Part shown: positions 9,244 to 17,910 of the stretch, one piece after another
Position numbering within the stretch: position 1 is the stretch's first letter
How the letters are laid out: each line of letters starts with the position of its first letter
Source of the DNA: Dehalococcoidia bacterium
GTDB taxonomy: Bacteria; Chloroflexota; Dehalococcoidia; Dehalococcoidales; JAUVZA01
Assembly (NCBI GenBank): GCA_030602805.1
Contig: JAUVZA010000008.1
Coordinates: 1-34,482, forward strand
Reading direction: 5' to 3'
Length of the DNA: 34,482 nucleotides
Notes under the pieces: generated by a model
The model's input: the letters and a program-made list of their open reading frames with translations, nothing else
Told to the model about the DNA's origin: nothing
Database searches by the model: none
Position numbers and translations under genes: made by a program

Positions 9244-11868
9244 TTGGGGAGTATTATGTCAAATAATAGCCGTAAAAGAAACAATGGTGAAGGGTTTCTT
9301 AATCGTACTGAAATTCTCAAGGCTGTTGTTGCTGATGCTGAATCAATGGGTTTGCGTGATAGAGGCAAAATAGAGTGGCTCACCAATCAGATAATAGAAC
9401 GGCTGGAACAACGGCAACAATCGCAGCAGCCACAACCACTACCCGGAATGGAAGACCTGGTGCCGCAACCCCAGCGTCAACCAAGACGCCTGCCAAGCGA
9501 AGCGGAAATCGATGCTATGGTCAGAGAAATCCTGGCTGGTGAAGAACCAGCTCAGCGAGAAGAGGCTCAGCCTAAAGAGGAGGAAGTAGCTATGCCAGTC
9601 AAGACAAAAGCCCAGCCCACTTCTGGTATTAGTCTCACTGAAAATGCCCTTCGTGTTCTGGAAAGAAGGTACCTAAAAAAGGACAAACAGGGGCAAGTTA
9701 TTGAGACACCCAAAGAGATGTTCCATCGAGTAGCCCAGGCTATTGCCTCGGCTGAGCTTATCTACAACTCTAAGACGGATGTCAAGGCAAGGGAGAAGGA
9801 ATTCTACTGGTTGATGGCTAATCTGGAGTTCCTGCCTAACTCCCCTACCCTGATGAATGCCGGGAGGGAGTTAGGACAACTATCAGCCTGCTTTGTCCTT
9901 CCTGTTGAAGACTCGATGGAATCCATTTTTGATGCCGTAAAGTATACTGCGCTCATCCATAAGAGTGGTGGTGGAACTGGATTCTCTTTCTCCCAATTGC
10001 GGCCAGAGACAGATAGGGTCGGCTCTACAGGCGGAGTAGCCAGCGGCCCGGTCTCTTTCATGCGAGCCTTTGATACTGCTACCGATGTCATTAAACAAGG
10101 GGGGATGCGTCGTGGGGCAAACATGGCTATCCTTAATGTTGACCATCCCGATATTATGAAGTTCATCGAGGCTAAAAGTGACCCTAACGCTTTTACTAAC
10201 TTTAACCTCTCAGTAGCTGTAACCTCTGAATTTATGGAGGCAGTTAAGGCTGAGGCTGACTATAATCTGGTAAATCCCCATACCAAAGAAACTAAGGCCC
10301 AGAATGCAAAAGAGATATTTGACAAGATAGTGGCTATGGCCTGGAAAACAGGCGACCCGGGTATTGTCTTCATTGACCGAATAAATCAAGCTAACCCCAC
10401 CCGCCATCTAGGCAGAATTGAAAGCACCAATCCCTGCGGTGAGCAGCCCCTGCTTCCCTACGAGTCATGTAACCTAGGCTCCATAAATCTAAGTAGGATG
10501 CTACAAACCACGAATGGAAATGCTGAGATTGATTATGTCAAGCTAGCTGAAACAGTAAGGGTTGCCGTCAGGTTTCTAGATAATGTCATTGATGCCAATA
10601 AGTTTCCTCTACCTCAAATAGAGGAAATGACTAAGAAGACCAGGAAAATAGGGCTTGGGGTGATGGGATTTGCCGATATGCTAATCCGCCTAAATATTCC
10701 CTACGATTCAGAGGAGGCGCTGACACTAGCCGAGAAGGTAATGGCTGAGATACAGCGCTATGCAACCGAAGCTTCCAAGGAACTGGCACAGGAAAGAGGT
10801 GTCTTCCCTGCTTTTGAGGGAAGTGTATATGATGTTCCTAATGGTTTCGGGGTGAGAAATGCCACCCGAACTACTATTGCCCCCACCGGAACCTTGAGCA
10901 TAATAGCCGGGTGCTCCAGTGGCATTGAGCCCCTTTTTGCCCTGAGCTATGTTCATAATATCCTGGATGGTGCCCAGCTAGTAGAGGTAAACCCCTATTT
11001 TGAGGAAGTGGCTAAGCGTGAAGGCTTCTACTCTGAGGAGCTTATACAACAGCTAGCCACCGGCACCCAACTCCACACTCTGGAAGGCGTCCCTGACCAT
11101 ATCAAACGGTTATTTGTTACCGCCCACGAAATAAGCCCCGAAATGCATGTCAAGATGCAGGCCGCCTTCCAGAAATCCACCCACAACGCAGTGTCTAAAA
11201 CGGTTAACTTCCCTCAAGAGGCTACCCAGGAAGACATAGCCAAGGTGTATATGACGGCTTACGAGCTGGAGCTAAAGGGGCTAGAGTTAAAGGAACTGGG
11301 ACTAGAGGAACGACGGCTGAAAGGGATAACTATTTACCGAGATAGAAGCCGTGAGGCACAACCGTTAAGCACTAGCCAAGTCGAGAAGGTAGAAGGGGTT
11401 GGGCTTGCCCCCAGGAAGAGGTCAAAGATAACCTCAGGGATTACTGAAAGGGTAACCACCGGCTGCGGCTATCTCTATGTAACCGTGAACTCTGATGAGC
11501 AGGGAATATGCGAGGTCTTCTCCACCCTGGGTAAAGCTGGCGGCTGCGCCTCGGCTCAACTTGAAGCCACTTGCCGCCTTATTTCTCTTGCGTTACGGTC
11601 TGAGGTAGATGTTGCCAAAGTGGTAAGGCAGCTCCGCGGTATCCGTTGTCCATCCATTGCCTGGGAAGAGGGCAAGTCTATTCTCTCCTGTGCCGATGCC
11701 ATTGCTAGCGTTCTGGAAAAACATACCACTGGTTATGATGGTAAACCCAAGCCGGAGGACTACGGGATAGCCAAGAACCTGGCTGGGCAGTGCCCCGATT
11801 GCGGTAACCTGCTGGTCTATCAGGAAGGCTGTTTCACCTGCCCTAGCTGTGGGTATACTAAGTGCTGA
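9244..11868 (+). CDS. nrdJ: Adenosylcobalamin-dependent (class II) ribonucleoside-diphosphate reductase
   Basis: LPNSPTLMNAGRELGQLSACFVLPVEDSM, STNPCGEQPLLPYESCNLGSINL, ATRTTIAPTGTLSIIAGCSSGIEP; C-terminal CPDCG...CPSCGYTKC. Confidence 0.95.
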   Translation: MGSIMSNNSRKRNNGEGFLNRTEILKAVVADAESMGLRDRGKIEWLTNQIIERLEQRQQSQQPQPLPGMEDLVPQPQRQPRRLPSEAEIDAMVREILAGEEPAQREEAQPKEEEVAMPVKTKAQPTSGISLTENALRVLERRYLKKDKQGQVIETPKEMFHRVAQAIASAELIYNSKTDVKAREKEFYWLMANLEFLPNSPTLMNAGRELGQLSACFVLPVEDSMESIFDAVKYTALIHKSGGGTGFSFSQLRPETDRVGSTGGVASGPVSFMRAFDTATDVIKQGGMRRGANMAILNVDHPDIMKFIEAKSDPNAFTNFNLSVAVTSEFMEAVKAEADYNLVNPHTKETKAQNAKEIFDKIVAMAWKTGDPGIVFIDRINQANPTRHLGRIESTNPCGEQPLLPYESCNLGSINLSRMLQTTNGNAEIDYVKLAETVRVAVRFLDNVIDANKFPLPQIEEMTKKTRKIGLGVMGFADMLIRLNIPYDSEEALTLAEKVMAEIQRYATEASKELAQERGVFPAFEGSVYDVPNGFGVRNATRTTIAPTGTLSIIAGCSSGIEPLFALSYVHNILDGAQLVEVNPYFEEVAKREGFYSEELIQQLATGTQLHTLEGVPDHIKRLFVTAHEISPEMHVKMQAAFQKSTHNAVSKTVNFPQEATQEDIAKVYMTAYELELKGLELKELGLEERRLKGITIYRDRSREAQPLSTSQVEKVEGVGLAPRKRSKITSGITERVTTGCGYLYVTVNSDEQGICEVFSTLGKAGGCASAQLEATCRLISLALRSEVDVAKVVRQLRGIRCPSIAWEEGKSILSCADAIASVLEKHTTGYDGKPKPEDYGIAKNLAGQCPDCGNLLVYQEGCFTCPSCGYTKC

Positions 11869-11922
11869 ATGGACTATATAATGTAGGCAACGTAATCAAA
11901 GGTATATTCCATTGGAGCTAAA

Positions 11923-12201
11923 GTGAGTGTAGCTGGTTTTTTCATTTTACTGGCTATTGCTATTTTGCTTAGGTTCATCGGCAATAAGGTGATACCGATA
12001 GTTATGCCTACCGGGCGGCTCAGGACTATCGCCTTGGGCGGGGTTGGTGGCTTTTTGGGCAGCTTGGTAGATAGTCTTTTGAGACAGTTCGGACCTGAGG
12101 TCGCTGGGATAAACTTAGTGGCGGCTGTTATCGGTTGCGCCCTTTTTATTCTCCTGCTTGGTATTGCCCCATTCATTAAAATATTGTTGGGAAAGGTATA
12201 A
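11923..12201 (+). CDS. Small glycine-rich multi-TM protein, GlsB/YeaQ-like
   Basis: Hydrophobic segments with GGVGGFLGS; length and composition typical of this class. Confidence 0.5.
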   Translation: MSVAGFFILLAIAILLRFIGNKVIPIVMPTGRLRTIALGGVGGFLGSLVDSLLRQFGPEVAGINLVAAVIGCALFILLLGIAPFIKILLGKV

Positions 12202-12251
12202 TCAAGAGAGCTTTTATTGGTTGCCTAGTTTTGTGCTATGCTTAATTTAGA

Positions 12252-12288
12252 GCCAGCGTAGCTCAGGGGTAGAGCAGCGGTTTCGTAA
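12252..12288 (+). repeat. attL-like direct repeat: orphan 5' half of tRNA-Thr
   Basis: GCCAGCGTAGCTCAGGGGTAGAGCAGCGGTTTCGTAA is identical to the first 37 nt of the tRNA at 20633-20669. Confidence 0.9.
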
Positions 12289-12520
12289 TCTTTTGCTCCC
12301 ATATCTGCCGAAGCTGCCGCCCGACCTCCGAAACCACAGCTAAACGTAGCTGGTTGTTAGTCGCTGTGTTTCGCCGTCGACAACATTTTGAACAACAAAA
12401 GCGAGAGAGGGAAGCGTCAAAATGCCAGCTACGACTTGAGCGTGAGACGATGGCGGCAAAGGGGGATCATCGAACGCCGTAAGAAGGCAAGATTTGCATT
12501 GAGTATATAATTCCCAATTG

Positions 12521-12534
12521 GTTAGTGGTATAAT
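12521..12534 (+). promoter_or_regulatory. Putative extended -10 promoter of the TIR/TM unit
   Basis: GTTAGTGGTATAAT; TATAAT at 12529-12534, about 40 nt upstream of the ATG; no convincing -35. Confidence 0.4.
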
Positions 12535-12574
12535 AGACATAGGAGAGTCACTCGGCTTTCTAAAGGAGGATACA

Positions 12575-12949
12575 ATGGCAAAGATAAGGGTATTCATAAG
12601 TTTTGATTTTGACAATGACAAGGTGCTAAAAGATTTTATCATCGGACAATCACGAAATGAGGACTCGCCTTTTGAGGTAATCGACCACTCATTGAAAGAA
12701 GCTGCACCTCAGAGGGATTGGGAACAGAAGGCAAGGAGTGCGATCAAACGCTCGAAAGTAGTCCTAGTCATGGTAGGGAAAAATACTCATAAGGCATCAG
12801 GAGTGCTAAAGGAAGTGGGTTTTGCCCGTGAGGAAGAAATTAAGATTGTCCAAATAATAGGATATAAGGACGGTGATTACACCCCTGTCCCTAATGCAGG
12901 TGTGTTATATAGTTGGAACTGGGAAAACCTCAAGAAGCTACTCGGGTAA
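12575..12949 (+). CDS. TIR-like domain protein (ThsB/DUF1863, MTH538-like)
   Basis: MAKIRVFISFDFDNDKVLKDFIIGQSRNEDSPFEVIDHSLKEAAPQRDWEQKARSAIKRSKVVLVMVGKNTHKASGVLKEVGFAREEE...YSWNWENLKKLLG; AAAGGAGG RBS before ATG 12575. Confidence 0.82.
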   Translation: MAKIRVFISFDFDNDKVLKDFIIGQSRNEDSPFEVIDHSLKEAAPQRDWEQKARSAIKRSKVVLVMVGKNTHKASGVLKEVGFAREEEIKIVQIIGYKDGDYTPVPNAGVLYSWNWENLKKLLG

Positions 12950-12956
12950 CATTCCA

Positions 12957-13397
12957 ATGGACACTGTCAACATTGAGTCGCCTTCTGTTCAGAGCTATGT
13001 AAGCATTCTCCAAGCGGTTATCAGTCGAATGGCCGCTAACAGTGCTGGATGCAAAACATGGTGCATTGCACTAGTGTCTGCGACCATAATAATAATCGCC
13101 ACTACTATAGAAAAACCGAACTATGCGTGGATAGCCCTCATCCCTATCTTGCTTTTCTTCTTTCTTGATTCTTACTATCTAGGATTGGAGCGGCGGTTCC
13201 GAGCTAGGTATGATAATTTCATATGTAAGTTGCACTCTAACTCTGCAACTATCAATGATTTGTTTATAGTTAAACCAGAAGCGGGCACAGGAATGGCATT
13301 CTTATCAACACTCGGAGCCTGCACATCATTTTCTATATGGCCTTTCTATGGGGTATTAGGCTTGATGCTGGCAGCAGCTCGGGTCTGGATTTTATGA
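12957..13397 (+). CDS. Small membrane protein (about 3 TM segments), putative effector partner of the TIR-like protein
   Basis: ATG 12957 lies 7 nt after the TIR stop; hydrophobic stretches TWCIALVSATIIIIATTI, YAWIALIPILLFFFLDSYYLGL, and a C-terminal one; basic ERRFRARYDNF between. Confidence 0.7.
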   Translation: MDTVNIESPSVQSYVSILQAVISRMAANSAGCKTWCIALVSATIIIIATTIEKPNYAWIALIPILLFFFLDSYYLGLERRFRARYDNFICKLHSNSATINDLFIVKPEAGTGMAFLSTLGACTSFSIWPFYGVLGLMLAAARVWIL

Positions 13398-13431
13398 ATA
13401 AACAGGCCCAGTTTATCTGAACCCACCTACA

Positions 13432-13623
13432 CTATGCGTGCTCGGTGAGCCTCAACCTCTCCTCCACCTCCTCGATCTCCTCGTCGCTCATATCATAGAG
13501 GCATTTCGTTAATGGGCATGAAAGACACTGGACAGGCTGCCCCAGGAGCTGTCGCAACCTAAGGCAGCCTTTATCTTCACCCGCAGTGAAATAATCGGGT
13601 TTATCTGCGTGGCGTGCTACCAA
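13432..13623 (-). CDS. Small Cys-containing protein of the element
   Basis: GCLRLRQLLGQPVQCLSCPLTKCLYD; starts 12 nt after the capsid stop on the same strand. Confidence 0.55.
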   Translation of the reverse strand: MVARHADKPDYFTAGEDKGCLRLRQLLGQPVQCLSCPLTKCLYDMSDEEIEEVEERLRLTEHA

Positions 13624-13634
13624 TGCCTCTCCTT

Positions 13635-14726
13635 CTAGGATGCTTCGGTCAATAGGACGATGCTAACGTTGGCTGGTCGGATACAATATCCGCCGACTCG
13701 CTTATGGACCTTGAACCCGACTAGGCCAGCTTCAGCATAGAGTTCGGCCAGACGCTGGACGGTCATGCCACCCGTGTGATCAAGGATTCTATACCCAGCC
13801 TTAAAATTTCCGAACGCCGCAATCACGCCTTCCGTCCCTGCGAGGGTAGCCATGTCGTCCTGAGTGTGGATCGGGTATCCCAGGAGCGTCGGAGGCTGGC
13901 CAGCAATCGTGCTCGGCTGCCACAGGAATGAACCCTCATAGGTGCCAGCTTGATCTTTCGACCTTAACTTCCTTAGCTCCAGGGCGGTCAGGCTATGAAC
14001 CAGCCACGATGCACCCTTTCGGAACTTAGAGGGGCACGTGTATATGCACTCCAGTAGCTCTTCGATTTTAATGGCCCCAGCAGCAGCAGTTGTGATAGTG
14101 GCAGCCGCCAGGGTAGCATCAATGCTGAATCCTGCTGGCTGCTGATTGTCGTGTCCAGTACCAGCGACGAACGCCGTCTCCTCGGCCTCGGCTATGGCTC
14201 GGGCGAAACTATCAGTAAGCAAATTTGCCAGGTTGATATCGCTATCCATTAGCTCATCTTCGCCAACCTTGGACAGGCCATACAGGTCCTCGACATACTT
14301 ATAGACTGGTGCGGTCGGAGTTAGTGTGCTCTCTGTAATATCACTCCCAGTCTCCAGCTTACCCCAGCCAACAGAGGCCTCGCCGATCCCTCGAATCTGG
14401 AGGCGATCCTTGTCTATAGTCTTCTGATTGCACAGACCACGCATGACGACTAGCTCGGCTACGGCTCTCTCAATTTCGATCGTGATAACGGGGCTGATCA
14501 AATATTGCCCCGTGGCGTCCTCCACCAGAGCCTTGCTCTCTTTGCCGCTCCGAATATAGTCCAGAAAGGCTACATCCGCTTCTTTTAGCTCTAGACTTCG
14601 GTTTATGCCCCTATAGTCTTTGGGTAGATTGGCTCTCCCAAGCTTGATCTCACGATCATCGTTAAATCGCCTTATTCTAGCGACCTCTTCCTCCGCCTCT
14701 TTGATTAATTTTTCCAATGGGTCCAT
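13635..14726 (-). CDS. HK97-fold phage major capsid protein
   Basis: N-terminal charged coiled coil, QYLISPVITIEIERAVAELVVMRGLCNQ, GWGKLETGSDITESTLT, LLGYPIHTQDDM, ELYAEAGLVGFKVHKRVGGYCIRPANVSIVLL: HK97 MCP pattern. Confidence 0.85.
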   Translation of the reverse strand: MDPLEKLIKEAEEEVARIRRFNDDREIKLGRANLPKDYRGINRSLELKEADVAFLDYIRSGKESKALVEDATGQYLISPVITIEIERAVAELVVMRGLCNQKTIDKDRLQIRGIGEASVGWGKLETGSDITESTLTPTAPVYKYVEDLYGLSKVGEDELMDSDINLANLLTDSFARAIAEAEETAFVAGTGHDNQQPAGFSIDATLAAATITTAAAGAIKIEELLECIYTCPSKFRKGASWLVHSLTALELRKLRSKDQAGTYEGSFLWQPSTIAGQPPTLLGYPIHTQDDMATLAGTEGVIAAFGNFKAGYRILDHTGGMTVQRLAELYAEAGLVGFKVHKRVGGYCIRPANVSIVLLTEAS

Positions 14727-14860
14727 TTCGGACCTCCTTATTTGTTACTTTGCTATCGGGTCGTTCCCGATTGCGGCTTCTCTTGGATATCGTAGGCTTG
14801 AAGTGAACAAATCGGCTTCTCCTCTCCGCTATCTTCTGAAGAAGTGCCATAGTGGCTATA

Positions 14861-14894
14861 GGAATAAGGAGGGGTTTTATTCCCTCCTTATTCC
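14861..14894. terminator. Perfect 13-bp hairpin upstream of the capsid gene
   Basis: GGAATAAGGAGGG (14861-14873) / CCCTCCTTATTCC (14882-14894). No clear U tract, so terminator function is uncertain. Confidence 0.4.
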
Positions 14895-15230
14895 CTCGAG
14901 TCTGAGCTGGATGTCGTTCGCATCCTGCCCAAGACCACCATCATTTACATACTAGCGTGTTTCGCTAGACGATGATAATACAAATTCCTTATAGACGGAG
15001 GCATAGAGGACTGCGGATGTCCAGACAGCTGCTCATATTGCCACGATAGTATAGTGATGTTCATTTGATGTTCACGCCTCGGAGGGTAGGAGTTCGAGAT
15101 CCTACCCTCCTCGGCAGAAGGTGACGGCGGGGTAGAACGACGCCCCGCCTGACGCACGATAACCTGACCAGGTCATCAGGCCTCAGCCAAGGAGAACACG
15201 CCTTACCCGCCTGGTGACGGCTCGGATATA

Positions 15231-15635
15231 CTAACGTTTTGGGCTATGGTAGCCGTTGCCATCGTTGCCGTCGTCGTCCTTCATTGCCATCGCCACGAAA
15301 TCACGCTCTACCCTCATCACACCATATTTTCCCGTGGGGTCGGCTATCGCCTGCTGCTCCCGCCATAGCATCTGCCAATCTTCCCAGGCTTTAATCCTAA
15401 GAGCAGCTATCTGTTTGAGGCTAGAATAGAGCTTGCCCTCAACTTCAGGCGATTCGTCGGGCGTGCAGAGGAGGGCTTCGTTTATATAGAAATCCGCCTC
15501 GTAGCAGGCTTGGTCGAAAGCCTGCCAACTATCGTCGCTGGTGATACTGCCGCTGAGACGGGTAGCCTCCTTTATCTTGTCAACGACCGTCTCGAGTAGG
15601 ATCTTAACCGCTTTGGCTGCCGTCTTCTTATCCAT
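15231..15635 (-). CDS. Hypothetical element protein (134 aa, helical)
   Basis: ORF with consistent start and stop in the capsid/primase transcriptional direction; no family recognised. Confidence 0.55.
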   Translation of the reverse strand: MDKKTAAKAVKILLETVVDKIKEATRLSGSITSDDSWQAFDQACYEADFYINEALLCTPDESPEVEGKLYSSLKQIAALRIKAWEDWQMLWREQQAIADPTGKYGVMRVERDFVAMAMKDDDGNDGNGYHSPKR

Positions 15636-15650
15636 CTTCCACCTCCAGAT

Positions 15651-15965
15651 GTTAGTAAATGTTATTAAATGTTAATATTTCCGTATGTAGTTAAATGTTG
15701 TCATCGTAGAACGTCATAAAATGTCATCATTCGTCATCGTCCCACCCCCCTATATTAGCTACGAACTTCTATTTTACCTTCACTCTCGATCGTAGCGGAT
15801 GATAAGGGATATCGTGACACTTGTGACCCTTCTACTTTCCAAGGGTCACAGTAATCTTATCGTGGTGTTTATATACTGTGACACTTGTGACAGGTGTGAC
15901 TATAGTTTCTAGGGTAGGTAGTATGAAAGAATTCGTGTCAAAGTACACCACAAGGGTCACAGTTT
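15651..15965. repeat. Iteron-like intergenic region, candidate replication origin
   Basis: AT-rich GTTAGTAAAT GTTATTAAAT GTTAATATTT repeats plus GTGACACTTGTGAC twice (15814, 15878) and AAGGGTCACAGT twice (15841, 15952); next to the primase gene. Confidence 0.5.
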
Positions 15966-15971
15966 CACAGG

Positions 15972-17624
15972 TCATAGCTTCCTCTCCTCTCTAAGCTCAT
16001 CAGTGACTATTTTAAGGGCTCTAGCGGTGGGGTCGGCGGGTTCATCTGGTTCATCCTCGCTGTGACCCTTCACCTCGGCTAGTAGTGAGGTATCCTCAAC
16101 CTCTTTTATTATGAATTCACTTGGCAAGAACCCCGTAGGCGATACCCAAACGCTTATCTGACTTCGGCTTTCCCCCCGATAGATAGATACGGATCTAAGT
16201 TTCTCGAAGCCTATCCTTCTTAGATAGCCCGCTAGTGTCTTCTGTGATAGGTTCTGCCCTAGCGTCATTCTAGCGTGACCTATTATAGAGGCGATGTGGA
16301 GGAATAACCTGCCTTCCTTATCTGCTGCAAATCCGATCCTATCATACGCTAAATCGCTACTCATAGCCGAGCCTAAACCATGTTCAGAATCTACTAGTTT
16401 AGGTTTGGTCGCCCCTCTTGCAAGAAAGCTTATTATCCACTGCTGCACCTCTTCCAGTTTTGTCACCGTCGGCTCAACCTTCACTAACAACCTTAGAGCT
16501 ATTGCAATCTCAGGCCAGCGTTTAACTGCTGCGGGATAAAGGACATGTCCAGCGTCGTATAATCGCTGGTAGGCTCGCCTGGGAGATAGAAACGAAGATG
16601 TCTCTCCCATAGGGATTGAAGTTCCGTCTTCAAGATTTAGCACATACTCGGCGTCCTCGGTTCCTAGCTGGACCAGACCCTTGACCTTAAATGGCAGAAG
16701 CTCCAGCACATCACTATGCCGCACCTTAGCTATGACGCCAGATATGTAGTCGAGCCTGAGAGCTTTCTTGAGGTCTTTCTCGTCGCCATGCCTGCGTCGG
16801 AAGGCGATTATGATGTTAGCTATCTCTTGGTCGCTCCCTCCTTCCCTTGCGACGTAGTTCGCCAATGACAAGTCATACTCGGATAGACTGGGTAGATCCT
16901 CCCGTTTATGGTCATATGTCTTGGCAAAACCCTTACGCCTACGCAACTCTTCGATCTTCAATGGTGGAAGCTGAGTGTTCGGGTCAAGCACCAGGTCGCT
17001 GACGGGCTTGCCGACAGGCTCGCTCTCAGTCTCCCTATCACCACCGAAGGTCTCGCTGTGGAGAGCGTCAAGTTGCCCCTGACGGTCATTGATGATATCA
17101 CGGCCACCTAATATATTTCCGGTAAGAGCGAAATAACGCTTACAGTCGTAGATCTCAACCTGGTCACGCCTACACTTGCCTGGAGGTTTATCTCCCCTTA
17201 CGATAATGTGGATTCCCTCCTCGCTTTGGGAAACCTCAGTATACGAATCCATTTGGTCTACGATAGCCTGTGCCCAGTCTAAGATCTCACCCGTCTCAGA
17301 GTCACGGACGCCATCCAGGTCAATGAAGGTGTAGGGGTCGTCCTCAGATAGCATAAAACCCACGCCGTTATATTTGCCAGTTTTGCTCCCTAGATAATTA
17401 TCTCTGGCCGTCTCAAACTTGGACCAGGTATAGGGAGCATTTGACATGGCCGCCTCACCAGTGCCAGCGTGCTTCGGCACCTTCTTCTTCGGATCATTGT
17501 CCTCTATACGCCAGACTACCCACTGCTTGAGTGCCTTCAGTTCGGCGGGGATATTATCAAGGTTATACGTTGCTGCGATCTTATCCACCTTCGCACCGCC
17601 TTTAGCCTTGCTTGGTATTGACAT
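15972..17624 (-). CDS. Phage/plasmid-type primase (PrimPol-like N-terminal domain)
   Basis: LKQWVVWRIED...KVPKHAGTGEAAMSNAPYTWSKFETA...GVGFMLSEDDPYTFIDLDGV...YTEVSQSEEGIHIIVRG. Confidence 0.75.
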   Translation of the reverse strand: MSIPSKAKGGAKVDKIAATYNLDNIPAELKALKQWVVWRIEDNDPKKKVPKHAGTGEAAMSNAPYTWSKFETARDNYLGSKTGKYNGVGFMLSEDDPYTFIDLDGVRDSETGEILDWAQAIVDQMDSYTEVSQSEEGIHIIVRGDKPPGKCRRDQVEIYDCKRYFALTGNILGGRDIINDRQGQLDALHSETFGGDRETESEPVGKPVSDLVLDPNTQLPPLKIEELRRRKGFAKTYDHKREDLPSLSEYDLSLANYVAREGGSDQEIANIIIAFRRRHGDEKDLKKALRLDYISGVIAKVRHSDVLELLPFKVKGLVQLGTEDAEYVLNLEDGTSIPMGETSSFLSPRRAYQRLYDAGHVLYPAAVKRWPEIAIALRLLVKVEPTVTKLEEVQQWIISFLARGATKPKLVDSEHGLGSAMSSDLAYDRIGFAADKEGRLFLHIASIIGHARMTLGQNLSQKTLAGYLRRIGFEKLRSVSIYRGESRSQISVWVSPTGFLPSEFIIKEVEDTSLLAEVKGHSEDEPDEPADPTARALKIVTDELREERKL

Positions 17625-17820
17625 CGCCGTCGATCATCGCCAGCAACTTCGCCCTGGATAACCTCACGAGTCTACCCAGGCGGATAGTCGGTAGCTCTCC
17701 CCTTTTGATCATGGCCCAGACCAGGGGAACGCTTATACCGAGTAGCTGCCCCGCCTCCTCGACGGTTAACGTTAGTGATCTCTCGATGAATTCTTCGGTT
17801 CGATATTTCTTATTCGGCAT
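17602..17820 (-). CDS. Excisionase-family HTH protein
   Basis: LTVEEAGQLLGISVPLVWAMIKRGELPTIRLGRLVRLSRAKL: HTH_17/excisionase pattern. Confidence 0.85.
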   Translation of the reverse strand: MPNKKYRTEEFIERSLTLTVEEAGQLLGISVPLVWAMIKRGELPTIRLGRLVRLSRAKLLAMIDGDVNTKQG

Positions 17821-17837
17821 CTCTCACCTCCACCCCA

Positions 17838-17866
17838 ATTATACCACATTATGGCTTTAATGTTAA
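17838..17866 (-). promoter_or_regulatory. Putative promoter for xis-primase transcript
   Basis: On the minus strand TTAACA, 17-nt spacer, TATAAT. Confidence 0.5.
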
Positions 17867-17910
17867 TACATTTGTCAAGAGCCTCCCGCAATATAGGCTT
17901 ATAGTCGGTA

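Noticed and set aside
9804-10956. Minus-strand ORFs inside nrdJ
   Set aside because: Antisense to a well-conserved ribonucleotide reductase; no independent support.
12252-12326. Second tRNA-Thr gene
   Set aside because: Only the first 37 nt match; no 3' half, T-arm or acceptor partner follows.
15042-15117. tRNA-like string GCCACGATAGTATAGTG...GAGTTCGAGATCC...CTCGGCA
   Set aside because: T-arm-like hairpin is present but acceptor ends do not pair and there is no proper anticodon stem-loop.
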